Assembly: GCA_016721765.1 (NCBI GenBank)
Contig: JADKHO010000001.1
Coordinates: forward strand, 558,001-622,000
DNA from: Bacteroidota bacterium
GTDB taxonomy: Bacteria > Bacteroidota > Bacteroidia > UBA4408
DNA: 64,000 nt
Direction: 5' to 3'
Position numbers and translations under genes: made by a program. The notes beneath the pieces were generated by a model. That model had not been told where the DNA came from, made no database searches, and saw only the letters and a list, made by a program, of their open reading frames with translations. Shown one piece after another: positions 17,828-27,614 of this stretch. Each line of letters opens with the position of its first letter. Position 1 is the stretch's first letter.

Positions 17828-18058
17828 TCAATCTTTAATTATAGAAGAAGATTTTAAACCTAATAGGATATCAATATCACGGTGGTTCGACATTCGGTCG
17901 GTAGACTCCACATCCGGCTTTAACGTTTCAACTTGTGCAACTACGTTTTTGCAATTTTCGTAAGCCCCTACACATGTAACATCGGTACTTTGGCTTATGA
18001 GCAACTGAAGGCCCTCCCGTCTTCCGCTGTTGTCGTCGTATACTAATACTTTTATCAT
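17828..18058 (-). pseudogene. N-terminal fragment of the split response regulator
   Basis: This 76-codon frame begins MIKVLVYDDN, the receiver-domain start with acidic residues Asp8 and Asp9. It reads real regulator sequence to KPDV (residue 50, codon 17909-17911), then 26 residues encoded by the element before the stop. The phospho-acceptor Asp54, the rest of the receiver and the DNA-binding domain are at 5117-5605. The fragment cannot be phosphorylated at Asp54 or bind DNA. It lies 63 bp downstream of the kinase stop on the same strand, in the position expected for a cognate regulator. The 26-residue tail would be the natural C-terminus of the recombinase in the excised circle. Confidence 0.88.
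17908..17911. other. attR crossover core (CCAC / GTGG)
   Basis: This is the right junction. CCAC is shared with 5602-5605. Sequence to the right encodes regulator residues 1-49 and sequence to the left is element DNA. An 11-bp ATATCAATATC at 17868-17878 also occurs at 5583-5593, but at a different distance from the core. Confidence 0.7.
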
Positions 18059-18121
18059 ATTACAAATTTAAGTGATAAATAGCTTAACAAATATGCCTAA
18101 TATTAGGCATATAAGCACTTC

Positions 18122-21100
18122 CTATAAATTAAAAATTAGTTCTAAACGGGTTCCGGATCCGGGGTTCGATACAATTGCAATTTCGCCTTTAAGCACTGCT
18201 GCGCGCTTTTTCATATTCACTAATCCGTTTCCTTCCTCCAAATGCGCTTCAACAAATCCCCTTCCATCGTCTTTAATAATCAATTTTACTCGATTGTTTT
18301 CCAAAAATAAGTCAATCCAAACATTGCTGCAGTCCGCATACTTAACAATATTGTTGAGTGCCTCTTTGTAAATCAAGTAAAAATTTTTCCGCTCGTTCAT
18401 TCCCAATTTTAACTCATTAAGCGCGTCATCAAAATTAAGTGTTAATCGAATATTTTTTGCTTCTAAAAGTTCTACTGCTAAGGTACGCATTCGTACAATG
18501 ATATTCTCAAATCGGTCGTTTCGAGTGTTAACCATCCACACAATATCGTTCATAGCTTCTTGCGAGGTTTGCGTGTATTCACTAATTTTTTGCAGCAAGG
18601 GAAAAAGGCTTAATTCCTGCCCATTTTTATTGTCCTTAGCAACTTGCGTAAACAGCGAAATACTACTTAAATTGGACCCAATTTCATCGTGTAAGTCGCG
18701 TGCAATATTATTTCGTATAGTTTGCAATTCAATGGCTTGTTGAAGCCTGTATCGGTATATAAAATATACTAACCCACTCACCAGGAATAATAAAACAGCA
18801 TAAAACATCCAGGTGTTATACCATGGTGTGGCAATGCTAAATGTAACAGATGCATCATTTTCATTCCAAATACCAAAACTGTTTGAGGCCTTCACGCGGA
18901 AAGTATATTTTCCGGGTGCCAAATTTTGGTAATTGGTAAACCTTCTATCGGAACAGTAAATCCAATCCTTGTCTAAGCCTTCGAGTTTGTATGCATAATT
19001 ATTCTCTGAGTTTCTGAAAAAATTCAAAGCGGCAAATTCAAATGAAATATAGTTTTGATTGTGTTTAAATTTAATTTCATGATCCATGAAATTAACATCC
19101 TCATCTAACACTTTAAACTCGGTGATTACCACTTTGGGCGGTGTAGCATTTAGTTTGATGGAGTCAGGATTAAAAATATTAAATCCATTAATTCCACCAA
19201 ATACAATATTTCCACCGGTAGTTTTATATGTAGCATTGGTATTGAATTCGTAGTTTTGGATACCATCCTTTAACAGGAAATTACGGCATCTGTTTTTTAG
19301 TTTGTCAAAAGCACATAAGCCCTTATTTGTTCCTAACCATAAGATACCCGAATTATCCTGTACTATGGAATAAACGGAGTTGTCGGGCAAGCCGTCTTCA
19401 ACCATAAAACGGCTAAAGCTTTTATTTTTTTCATCAAAATAATTAATTCCACCTCCATTGGTTGCAATCCAAACTTTGTTCTCGTTATCAACAAAAATAG
19501 CCCTCACATCATTTGCGGAAATACTGCTTTTATTTCCATTTTTATTTACATATCGCTTAAAATTGCGGTGGCTTATGTCACAAGCATAGAGGCCATTTTG
19601 AGTGCCCAAAAGCATCAATCCGTCTTTCGTTTCGTTTATAGCAAAGCAAATGGTAAAAGACAATGAATCCGGCGAGTTTTGTGCAGCTTTGATTTTTTCA
19701 AATTGAATCAGTTTAAGAGAATCAAAACTCACATGGTTTAGATTTGCGGTATAAACAATATTGTTATCAGTACCCACCCACAGCATATTTTGTGTATCGA
19801 TAAACATACTTCGCAAGGAATTATATTCGGGTTTTTTAGGGTCAGGATTGGGCAATAAGTTGTGCATTTTTTTTCCATCTTTCGAAATCACAACTATTCC
19901 ATCTCTTCCCCATACAGCAATCCATAAGTTTCCCGCTTTATCCTTCAAAACCTTACTGATTGCCCTTTTTCTTAAGAGTGGTTCAGATTGACCAGGACCG
20001 TAAAATTCACTAAATTTTTTGGCATGAATATCAAACTTTTTTAATCCTGCTAAACCTCCCAATAGCAAGGTGTTTTTGTCCAATTCGGTGATGGTTCGAA
20101 TATTGTTTTCTAAGGTAATATTTTCCTTATCCGTTGCCGCTGTGGGTCGGTAGGTTGGGAATACAGGATTAAGAAATTCATATTTAATTAATCCAACCCC
20201 TTGAGAAATCAACCACACCAAGTTGTCGTCATTTAAAATTAAACTGATATTGTTAGAAGGTAAACTGTTTCGATCTTCAGGATTGTTGCAAAACTGCTGA
20301 ATCGTACCGTGCTCAATATCAATTTTAAAAAAACCTTGAGAAAGCGTACATACCCAAATAAGATTATCTGTAATCTTTGAAAATCCTGAAATTTGCGTAC
20401 TCATTAAACCTTTTGAATGGGCTGATAAATCAATCCATTTCTCTTCTCCGGTATGAGTATCAATCACTTTTAATTTGTTCCTCCGTAAGGAAAATATGAG
20501 GTATTTATTCGTATAAAAACTTCCATCAACCGGATTTTCAGGGTCTATAACTAATTGACTTTGCGAAAACTGAACAAATGCATTTCTTGATTTATCATAT
20601 TGAAACAAACCCACGGCAGAATAAAAAAAAGGAATTCCATCCCGGGTAAATAAATAGTAAATAGAACTTTCAAAGGATTTTTTGTTTGGGAAACTATAAA
20701 AACAGGGCACTTCTGAAAAACGTTGATTCGCTGTATTAAAACACAAAATTCTTTTTCCGTCAGAAACCCATACATTGTTATCGCTTAACATGGCCAGGTG
20801 TGATGCCCTGGTTCGAAAATTTTCAGGAAATTTAATTTCTGCAGATAATCGGTAAAGCGAATCAAGGAACAATATTCCATTTCTTCGCACAATCCAAAAA
20901 CTATTTGTACCACCCAACACACAACAAATATTATCTGCATTTGTATAAGATAAAACTCTTCTGAAACCATTCTTAGCTGGTAAGTACAAGCAAATCCCAT
21001 TTGCCGTTTGAAAAAGCAAATCCCCACGCGTATTTGTAACCATTGCTCGCACATCAATGGAGGATATACTAGTTGAGTCGGAAGAATTGTAATCGAACTT

Positions 21101-21343
21101 TTTAAATGAATACCCATCAAAACGGCTCAATCCATTTTCTGCCATCAACCATAAAAAACCTTCTTTGTCTTTACTCATGCCTCTTATGGTTCCCGAAACG
21201 AGCCCATTTTCCTGGGTGTAGGTTGTATACTGGAAATTACCTTGAGCAAATAATGCAACTGGAAAGCTTAAACAAATAAGGCAGAATAAACGCCATTTAC
21301 ATTGTATAAGTGAAAAAAAAAGAAATGGGATATGCGATTTCAT
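18122..21343 (-). CDS. Two-component sensor histidine kinase (reg_prop propeller / Y_Y_Y / HisKA_3)
   Basis: This 1073-residue sensor has a signal peptide or anchor at 12-33, then a periplasmic double beta-propeller of reg_prop repeats at about 40-740. Examples are GTIRGMSKDKEGFLWLMAEN and SVYSIVQDNSGILWLGTNKG. A Y_Y_Y domain follows at about 755-820 and a single membrane helix at about 828-850. The HisKA_3 dimerisation domain contains LHDEIG with phospho-acceptor His885. The HATPase_c domain has an N-box (EALNNIVKYA) and a G-box (DDGRGF). Unlike the HTCS hybrids of gut Bacteroides it has no receiver or AraC domain, so it relies on the separate LuxR-type regulator encoded next. That regulator is split by the element, which should leave the kinase without its partner. 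The CCCCTAA palindrome lies 46 bp upstream of its start. Confidence 0.9.
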   Translation of the reverse strand: MKSHIPFLFFSLIQCKWRLFCLICLSFPVALFAQGNFQYTTYTQENGLVSGTIRGMSKDKEGFLWLMAENGLSRFDGYSFKKFDYNSSDSTSISSIDVRAMVTNTRGDLLFQTANGICLYLPAKNGFRRVLSYTNADNICCVLGGTNSFWIVRRNGILFLDSLYRLSAEIKFPENFRTRASHLAMLSDNNVWVSDGKRILCFNTANQRFSEVPCFYSFPNKKSFESSIYYLFTRDGIPFFYSAVGLFQYDKSRNAFVQFSQSQLVIDPENPVDGSFYTNKYLIFSLRRNKLKVIDTHTGEEKWIDLSAHSKGLMSTQISGFSKITDNLIWVCTLSQGFFKIDIEHGTIQQFCNNPEDRNSLPSNNISLILNDDNLVWLISQGVGLIKYEFLNPVFPTYRPTAATDKENITLENNIRTITELDKNTLLLGGLAGLKKFDIHAKKFSEFYGPGQSEPLLRKRAISKVLKDKAGNLWIAVWGRDGIVVISKDGKKMHNLLPNPDPKKPEYNSLRSMFIDTQNMLWVGTDNNIVYTANLNHVSFDSLKLIQFEKIKAAQNSPDSLSFTICFAINETKDGLMLLGTQNGLYACDISHRNFKRYVNKNGNKSSISANDVRAIFVDNENKVWIATNGGGINYFDEKNKSFSRFMVEDGLPDNSVYSIVQDNSGILWLGTNKGLCAFDKLKNRCRNFLLKDGIQNYEFNTNATYKTTGGNIVFGGINGFNIFNPDSIKLNATPPKVVITEFKVLDEDVNFMDHEIKFKHNQNYISFEFAALNFFRNSENNYAYKLEGLDKDWIYCSDRRFTNYQNLAPGKYTFRVKASNSFGIWNENDASVTFSIATPWYNTWMFYAVLLFLVSGLVYFIYRYRLQQAIELQTIRNNIARDLHDEIGSNLSSISLFTQVAKDNKNGQELSLFPLLQKISEYTQTSQEAMNDIVWMVNTRNDRFENIIVRMRTLAVELLEAKNIRLTLNFDDALNELKLGMNERKNFYLIYKEALNNIVKYADCSNVWIDLFLENNRVKLIIKDDGRGFVEAHLEEGNGLVNMKKRAAVLKGEIAIVSNPGSGTRLELIFNL

Positions 21344-21388
21344 TTAATACAATTGGTAATTTGTGTTTGTAGTATTCTATTTGAAAAG

Positions 21389-21402
21389 CCCCTAAAATTA
21401 GG
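21389..21402. promoter_or_regulatory. Candidate operator CCCCTAAAATTAGG between the kinase and the first T9SS gene
   Basis: The arms CCTAA and TTAGG surround two bases, and the sequence fits CCCCTAAnnTTAGGGG with the last two positions degenerate. It lies in the divergent spacer between the kinase (start 21343) and the T9SS gene (start 21519). The same palindrome recurs at 27618 and 28900. Confidence 0.5.
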
Positions 21403-21518
21403 TATTTCAATTGGAATAAAATCTCGCGTATTTTGTCAAAAATAGTAAAATAAGCATTCTTGTAAAACACATTAAACCATTCAAATTTCTACCCTTCACT
21501 AAAATCCGCACAATTTCA

Positions 21519-22574
21519 ATGAAAAAACAAATACCGAAACTCCCATTTTTACTTCTCTTCCTGCTAGGTTCATTTGCTCCTATTCAAAATGCAAAAAGCC
21601 AATGCACCTGGCATACACAATTTTTTGATGGATTTGAATATACAACACCTTGTCCGGATATTTTAACCGGACTTGTTTACACCACCGTTCCACAAGCTTA
21701 TTCGGTGCACAGCGGAGCGAAGTCCTTGTATTTAAACTTTGTAAATTGTACCACTGCAACCGGAGCCGGGGCTTGTGTTGGAGATACTGTTTACCGTCGA
21801 ACAATTTCCGTTTGCCCGAATGTTCCTATGCGTATTTCTTCCTGGTATACTACAACCTTTTCGGGAGGACAATGCAACATGCACATTACCATTACGGATG
21901 GCAACAATGTTGTTTTAAAAAACACTCCAAGCTTGCTTGCTCCATTTAGTCCCCAATGGGTACAATATCAATCGGGACAATTTACACCCACTACTAATAC
22001 CATAAAACTAATAATGCTCACCAATGTTGCCGGCGGAAATGGAAATGATTTGTCGATGGATGATATTCTTGTGGAACAATGTAATCACCTTAATGTTGGT
22101 AGCGATACAACCGTATGTAATACCCAGGTTATCACTTTGAGTCCGGGGGCCTTTAATTCTTATCTTTGGAATACCGGTTCAACCGGTGCGAGCATTCAAG
22201 CATCTACGAGTATCAGTGGAAATTCAGTGAAATATTATTATGTGGATGTAGTAGATACCAATGGTTGCACTTACCGTGATTCAATAAAAATCAATTTTAC
22301 TGTCTGCAGTTTTATTCCTGATATAGGCAAAAAAACACTTCAAGTATTCCCCAATCCGGCGAATGGACAACTTAACATCGTTTCGAATTTTATTTCCGAA
22401 AACACTTATTTAATTATTAGTGATGTTTCAGGAAGGGAACTACAGAAAATTAAAATTGATCAAATTTCTCAAACTATTAAACTTCACGAATGGAGCAATG
22501 GCACTTATTTATATCGACTAATACGTGAAGGTGAATTGATGGATGCCGGAAAAATTATTAATAACCGAAATTAA
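21519..22574 (+). CDS. T9SS type A sorted secreted protein
   Basis: This 351-residue protein has a signal peptide at 1-27 (PFLLLFLLGSFAPIQNAKS). The N-terminal 190 residues look like a carbohydrate-binding jellyroll (SVHSGAKSLYLNF, RTISVCPNVPMRISSWYTT). An Ig/PKD-like segment follows (TTVCNTQVITLSPGAFNSYLWNTGST). The end is a type A sorting domain beginning LQVFPNPANGQLNIVS and containing TYLIISDVSGRELQK. It is the first gene of a likely three-gene plus-strand unit, with gaps of 13 and 22 bp to the next two. The ligand is unknown. Confidence 0.8.
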   Translation: MKKQIPKLPFLLLFLLGSFAPIQNAKSQCTWHTQFFDGFEYTTPCPDILTGLVYTTVPQAYSVHSGAKSLYLNFVNCTTATGAGACVGDTVYRRTISVCPNVPMRISSWYTTTFSGGQCNMHITITDGNNVVLKNTPSLLAPFSPQWVQYQSGQFTPTTNTIKLIMLTNVAGGNGNDLSMDDILVEQCNHLNVGSDTTVCNTQVITLSPGAFNSYLWNTGSTGASIQASTSISGNSVKYYYVDVVDTNGCTYRDSIKINFTVCSFIPDIGKKTLQVFPNPANGQLNIVSNFISENTYLIISDVSGRELQKIKIDQISQTIKLHEWSNGTYLYRLIREGELMDAGKIINNRN

Positions 22575-22587
22575 TTTTGAATTTTTA

Positions 22588-23610
22588 ATGAAAAAAAAAC
22601 TAATCAGTTCACTCTTCGCAATAGGTATAGCCTTAAGTTCAACTGCTAATGCAGTTATCGATACCTCTACAGTATTGTATGACTTTAATGCCCTAACAGT
22701 CGGAAACTTAAATGGACAAGACGGTTGGATAACTACAAAACACAATACAAGTGGCGACTATCAAGTTGGCGCTGGAGCAGGATACGATACATCTAATGCA
22801 CTAACTTTTGCATTATCAGGTCCAAGCGTTGGTATTGATGCAAGCCGTTCCTTCGCTTCTCTTTTTAGCAATACTGTTTTTTCTTCCACCTCCTCGACAT
22901 ACATCATACAATTTGATGTGTTGCGTTCTTATTGGGGAGTTCAATTTGTGATTGGTGTGGATATTAATAACGATGGTAAAATTGCAAATAGTGATGTCAA
23001 TGAAAAAGCTATAATTTACAGCACAAGTACACAAGGCGGCGATAAACTCACACTGCCCAATGGAATCGTTACTACGTATGCTGCAAGCCCCACTGTAATA
23101 TGGAAAACCTTTGAAATTACACTCTCCAATTTTAACAGCAGCAACTCCGGAAATATTACCGTAAAAAGTAAAGACCTTGGCTCAAGCACTTGGAACACCA
23201 TTGCGAGCAATTTGGCATTGGGAATTGACACAAACTCAAGCACCAAAACAAACCCTGCCCTATGGAAAATGATTTTTTTACACAATGAAGGAGCAGGTGG
23301 TAAAATCGACAATATTTCAATCACCCGCATTGGACCACAGGTTATTACTCGGGTTCCTCAGCTCAATACAGCAGCTGCGTATGAAGTATTTCCCAATCCT
23401 GTTACAGATAGAATAACGATACAATCAAAATACCCCACAGAAAATACTTTTTTTACGCTGCTAGACTTTAGTGGAAGAACAGTGCTAACTGAGAAGTTGA
23501 ACCAAACCACACAACATATTTTACTTTCGAACCTACCCAAAGGTATTTATTTATATACCCTTTCAAATGAGCACGGAACGCTAAAATCCGAAAAAATTAT
23601 TAACCCTTAA
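22588..23610 (+). CDS. T9SS type A sorted secreted protein
   Basis: I place the start at the ATG of 22588 (MKKKLISSLFAIGIALSSTANA), which gives a clean signal peptide and 340 residues. The frame stays open to 22543 but that would overlap the previous gene. The body (DFNALTVGNLNGQDGWITTK) starts like Bacteroidota jellyroll domains of the LamG class. The last 75 residues form a type A sorting domain (YEVFPNPVTDRITIQS ... TFFTLLDFSGRTV). No catalytic motif is visible. Confidence 0.78.
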   Translation: MKKKLISSLFAIGIALSSTANAVIDTSTVLYDFNALTVGNLNGQDGWITTKHNTSGDYQVGAGAGYDTSNALTFALSGPSVGIDASRSFASLFSNTVFSSTSSTYIIQFDVLRSYWGVQFVIGVDINNDGKIANSDVNEKAIIYSTSTQGGDKLTLPNGIVTTYAASPTVIWKTFEITLSNFNSSNSGNITVKSKDLGSSTWNTIASNLALGIDTNSSTKTNPALWKMIFLHNEGAGGKIDNISITRIGPQVITRVPQLNTAAAYEVFPNPVTDRITIQSKYPTENTFFTLLDFSGRTVLTEKLNQTTQHILLSNLPKGIYLYTLSNEHGTLKSEKIINP

Positions 23611-23632
23611 ACAATCTCAAAAAACAAAAATT

Positions 23633-24835
23633 ATGAAATCTACCCTGCTCACACTATTGCTACTTGCCGGTTTACTTGTGAAGGCACAAAACGCGCTTCT
23701 CTTTGATGGTATTGATGACTATGTGCAATGCCCAACGGCCGGCCCTACAGGAAACGCCTCTCGAACCGTGGAAGCTTGGGTAAAAATCCCAAGTTTAAGT
23801 ACAACTCAAAAGGTAATACTCGACTGGGGTGATATGTTAACTGGTGGCAGGTTTACACTGAATATCATTAACGGTTTGCCAAGAATTGAAGTGGGAGGAA
23901 ACGGATTTAGTGCCACAAATGCTATTAGTTTAAATACCTGGCACCACATTGCGGCTACGTTTAACAATACCGCAACACCAAAATTAAAGCTTTATGTGGA
24001 TGGAAATATGGCTGCCAGCGGAAATCCCTCTGTTGCCACATTTACAAATACAACAAATGGAATTATTATTGGCCGGCGCAATGATCAAATCAACAATTTT
24101 ATTGGCACTATTGACGAGGTAAAAATATGGAGCATTGAGCGCTCCCAAGCTCAAATTGCTTTAGATATGAACGAAAATTTATGCGCTCCACTATCTGGTC
24201 TTGTTGCCTATTTTAATTTCAATCAAGGAACAGCCGGAGGGAATAATGCAGGTTTAAATACGTTAACAAATCATGCGAATAGTGCCAATAATGGAGTATT
24301 GCATAACTTTTCCTTAACGGGAAATGCCTCCAATTGGATTGCCGGTCGATCCATGAATAATTTATCGGCTTCCACAAGTCAAGCAGGCAACACCCTCACC
24401 GCATTGCCTTCCGGTGCTAGTTATCAGTGGGTGAACTGCACTTTGGGAAATTCAATTATTGCAGGAGCCACTGGAGCTGCATATACTGCAAGTAACAGTG
24501 GAAGCTATGCGGTTATTGTTTCTAAAAATGGTTGCATCGACACATCTAATTGCGTTAATTTAACGGTGTCCATTAATGAATTGGCTATTAAGGAGGCTAT
24601 TTCATTTTATCCTAATCCTTTTGAAAACGAACTTCATTTTGAATTATTAAATCCAACCATTCAATTGGACTATACAATACAATTATTTGATGCATTAGGA
24701 AACAATGTTGTATTTGTGGAAGAGAAGGACGAAAGGGGTTCAAATTTGAGACTCAATAATTTGGCAAGTGGGATTTATTTTCTTGAAATTATTTCCAAAT
24801 CCGGAACATATCGTTTCAAAGTATTACGCGCATAA
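23633..24835 (+). CDS. LamG/concanavalin-like T9SS type A secreted protein
   Basis: This 400-residue protein has a signal peptide at 1-18 (LLLAGLLVKAQ). A LamG-like jellyroll at about 20-200 is very typical: LFDGIDDYVQCP, VEAWVKIPS, WHHIAATFNN, KLYVDGNMAASG, IGRRNDQINNFIGTIDEVKIW. An Ig-like segment at about 245-310 (GASYQWVNCTLGNS) follows, then a type A sorting domain (ISFYPNPFENELHFE). It is the last gene of the plus-strand trio and converges on the next gene. Carbohydrate binding is the usual inference for this fold. Confidence 0.85.
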   Translation: MKSTLLTLLLLAGLLVKAQNALLFDGIDDYVQCPTAGPTGNASRTVEAWVKIPSLSTTQKVILDWGDMLTGGRFTLNIINGLPRIEVGGNGFSATNAISLNTWHHIAATFNNTATPKLKLYVDGNMAASGNPSVATFTNTTNGIIIGRRNDQINNFIGTIDEVKIWSIERSQAQIALDMNENLCAPLSGLVAYFNFNQGTAGGNNAGLNTLTNHANSANNGVLHNFSLTGNASNWIAGRSMNNLSASTSQAGNTLTALPSGASYQWVNCTLGNSIIAGATGAAYTASNSGSYAVIVSKNGCIDTSNCVNLTVSINELAIKEAISFYPNPFENELHFELLNPTIQLDYTIQLFDALGNNVVFVEEKDERGSNLRLNNLASGIYFLEIISKSGTYRFKVLRA

Positions 24836-24890
24836 ATAAATTAATCAGAAAAAACCACATATAAGACTTTTGGCTGCAGCAAAGGAATAA

Positions 24891-27539
24891 TTATCGATAC
24901 AAAATTAAGCTCCCGTTCGACTTAATCAGTTCCAATTTATTTTTCAAACGTAATCGAAATCGATAAACGTATATTCCTTCGGGTGCCGGATAACCACTTG
25001 TGGTTTTTCCAGCCCATTTTTTTGTATACTCATTCGATTGAAATACCAATTCTCCCCAGCGGTTATATATAGCCATTTCAAAATCAACTGAATCAATACC
25101 TGTTCCGCTGATGCCAAATACTTCGTTGATACCATCCCCATTTGGAGTAAACGAATTAGGAATAAAATAAGCTGTAAAAGGTATTACTGTGATGGTCTCG
25201 GAAAGTGTATCAGCACATAGCCCATTTTGAGCAATTAAGCTAACTTGATAATTCCCAACCCCCGAAAAAGTATAGGAGGGGTTTTCCAAAATAGAACTTG
25301 ATCCTGCATCATCAAAATCCCAATGCCAAGATGTTTCATTAAGCGATTGATTAGTGAAACTTACCAGTGGATCGGTTTCATTGGGCTGCAGCGGAGAATA
25401 GCTAAAAGCAGCAATAGGCTGTGGAGTAACAAGAATTTGAATCGTATTTGAAAGCACTGTTGCAGGAGCGGCACACGCTTCGCTCGAAACTAATTCAACA
25501 GTTACCACATCCGCATTGCTTAAATTTGTGCTGCTAAAAGTAGGGCCGGCTGTTGCTTTGCTGATTCCATTTATTTTCCAAACAAAAGATGGCGTAGAAC
25601 CAGCATTTACAGCCGTAGCGGTAAAACTCACCGGAGCACCGGAGCAAGTGCTTGTTACATTCGACACTATTGAAACAGCAGGCAACACCGGAGGCTGAAT
25701 AGACATAAGCAAGGCTGAAGAATTTACGATTGGTGTTGCCACACATAAAGCTGTTGAGCTAAGCTCAACTGTAACAGCATCGTTTTGTGCTAGGCTAGTG
25801 GTCGAAAAAGTTGGACCAGTACCTACGTTTACACCATTCACTTTCCATTGAAAAGTGGGCGCAATCCCACCATTTACGGCAATTGCAGTGAACCCTACAA
25901 GTGCCCCTGCACAAGTCGGATTCGTTCCTGTTGTTTGAGAAATACTCACGCTTGCCAGCTGCGAGGCAGTGATTGCCGCACTGGTATTCAGCGTGGTGAG
26001 ACAGCCATTGTTGTTGATGGTAACACTATAACCACCCGCCGCGACTACAAGGGCATTTACAATTGAATCAACAGCATTTATAGATGCAAAGGAATTGGGC
26101 CCGGTCCAATTGTAAGTAGCGCCCGTTATGGACTGAGCATTTAGTACCAATGTTGCACCCGGACAAATAGGGCCATTGTTAGAAATTACAGTAGGAACAA
26201 TAACACGGGCAAGGGTTAAATAGGGTTTTCCTGCAGGTAAGTTAATTCCGGAAAATTCAACACGACTACCACTTGGATTTATTGCTAAGCAAGCTGCAAG
26301 GACTGATGCATCCGAGAAATTTCCGTCGTCATCAGCCAAAACGCAAAGTGTGCCAATAACGCCCAATCCGGTAATTTGCGAAGTTTCAAAGCCCATGCTA
26401 ATTACTTGATTAAAGTTGGTAGCTTGTGTTTTCCAAACACGCGTTAAGCGTTCTTGAATCCCATTTGGCTTTGAGGATGCTATATTAAATGTTTTAGCAA
26501 GCCCATTGTTACCCCAAACCAAAAAAGAGTTATCCGTAGCAAATAGTGCAGAATTAGTATTATTTTCAGATGGTATCGCTGCGTTCCCAAGTGCTATGGT
26601 TAAGGCTTCGCCATTGTTTACACTGACGGATTGCTTTTGATTTAAACTTCCGTTATCGTCTCTTCCTATTCCGGCGATATCGAAATTAAATCCTGCATTG
26701 GCTGTCTTGTCCCACACTACTGTTGTAGCGTTTGATGCGATGTAATTGTAAATATTGTTTAAACCTGTATTACCTCCCCTAGTGATTCCATATTTTAAAG
26801 CCAAGTATGTCTCCACCCTATCCATTTCCACTCCGGATGGTTTAGCATCAAATAAAATAATTTCAGCAATAGAAGCATTAGAAGCCTCAACGGTATTGTT
26901 GGCGCCTAAAAAAATTCCCGGTAAAACAGCCGGATAGTAGAGTGACAAATTGCTGTTGTTTGCTGTATTTTGTTGCAAGGAGTTCTTGCGTAAGCTCATA
27001 TTGGCGGCACATCCATAACTTACAGGCATAAAAGCTGAACTGGTAGAATATTCGGTTGGAGCTGTCCAATCAAAGGTATAGCCTGTTCCACTGTTTCCGG
27101 TTTGAAAACGAAAATTTGGTTTTAACTGGTAACGGCCGGCTGCAGAGTAGGTAAACACTGTTCCTAATTCGTTTGTTGTTACAACAATTGCAGTTCCATT
27201 GCTGCCTAATAGGTCGGGGCTACTGCTGTTGTTTGATAGTACATTGTAATTGGAAGCACTTGTGGAAGTAAATTTTATTCTTGGGTTGAAATTAAATTTT
27301 GATGAATTTGTGGCACCATTAATAACTGCGGGTTGTTTCGAAACAACTGTTTGTGAAACACTATAACCACTAGCGCTTCCTCCGCTGCTCGTCCAACTTT
27401 GTACTGGATTTCCGGTGAGTGAGGAAGCATTATCAGCTTTCAGCCACAATGTCAAATTGTTGATTACCCCACCTGGCCCTTGTGCAGATGAATTTATCCA
27501 AAGCAGTATAACAAAAAGTAGTGTGGCAAAGTGTTTCAT
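24891..27539 (-). CDS. T9SS type B sorted (gliding-motility C-terminal domain) secreted protein
   Basis: This 882-residue protein has a signal peptide at 1-19. The N-terminal 430 residues begin LTLWLKADNASSLTG and continue through AEIILFDAKPSG and VETYLALKYGITRGG, a jellyroll arrangement common in Bacteroidota surface proteins. Ig-like repeats follow at about 450-690, then a PKD domain at about 700-775 (WHWDFDDAGSSS). The end is the CHU_C/type B sorting domain (FIPNSFTPNGDGINEVFG ... IYNRWGELVFQS). Type B cargo is generally attached or secreted through PorP/SprF-type partners. It is divergent from the gene at 27721 and shares the palindrome at 27615-27636. Confidence 0.85.
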   Translation of the reverse strand: MKHFATLLFVILLWINSSAQGPGGVINNLTLWLKADNASSLTGNPVQSWTSSGGSASGYSVSQTVVSKQPAVINGATNSSKFNFNPRIKFTSTSASNYNVLSNNSSSPDLLGSNGTAIVVTTNELGTVFTYSAAGRYQLKPNFRFQTGNSGTGYTFDWTAPTEYSTSSAFMPVSYGCAANMSLRKNSLQQNTANNSNLSLYYPAVLPGIFLGANNTVEASNASIAEIILFDAKPSGVEMDRVETYLALKYGITRGGNTGLNNIYNYIASNATTVVWDKTANAGFNFDIAGIGRDDNGSLNQKQSVSVNNGEALTIALGNAAIPSENNTNSALFATDNSFLVWGNNGLAKTFNIASSKPNGIQERLTRVWKTQATNFNQVISMGFETSQITGLGVIGTLCVLADDDGNFSDASVLAACLAINPSGSRVEFSGINLPAGKPYLTLARVIVPTVISNNGPICPGATLVLNAQSITGATYNWTGPNSFASINAVDSIVNALVVAAGGYSVTINNNGCLTTLNTSAAITASQLASVSISQTTGTNPTCAGALVGFTAIAVNGGIAPTFQWKVNGVNVGTGPTFSTTSLAQNDAVTVELSSTALCVATPIVNSSALLMSIQPPVLPAVSIVSNVTSTCSGAPVSFTATAVNAGSTPSFVWKINGISKATAGPTFSSTNLSNADVVTVELVSSEACAAPATVLSNTIQILVTPQPIAAFSYSPLQPNETDPLVSFTNQSLNETSWHWDFDDAGSSSILENPSYTFSGVGNYQVSLIAQNGLCADTLSETITVIPFTAYFIPNSFTPNGDGINEVFGISGTGIDSVDFEMAIYNRWGELVFQSNEYTKKWAGKTTSGYPAPEGIYVYRFRLRLKNKLELIKSNGSLILYR

Positions 27540-27614
27540 TAATTACCCAATTTCGCTAGGCTGTTAAATTAAATTAGGAATACAATTTTACAAATTATTT
27601 CGAGCTCCTTTGGT

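Larger units (their letters stand above)
5602..17911. mobile_element. 12.3 kb serine-recombinase integrative element inserted in a response regulator gene
   Basis: The two ends are defined by the split regulator gene. On the plus strand the shared core is CCAC at 5602-5605 and 17908-17911, so the mobile unit is about 12,306 bp. Carried genes are the recombinase, a 72-residue protein, a MerR-like regulator, an HTH-RecA-like ATPase, and two T9SS cargo genes. No phage structural genes, conjugation genes or relaxase are visible, so it is neither a recognisable prophage nor a self-transmissible ICE. It could be mobilised in trans. Rejoining the flanks across GTGG restores KPDV-VLMDIDMP, the classic phospho-acceptor strand, which strongly supports these borders. 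Confidence 0.88.

Noticed and set aside
5583..17878. ATATCAATATC at both ends as an 11-bp target-site duplication marking the element borders
   Set aside because: Joining the flanks there would delete the VVLMD strand of the regulator and add ten unrelated residues. Joining at GTGG restores a canonical receiver domain and normal length.
5602..17911. Prophage or conjugative element
   Set aside because: No capsid, tail, terminase, lysis, relaxase or mating-pore genes are visible between the att cores.
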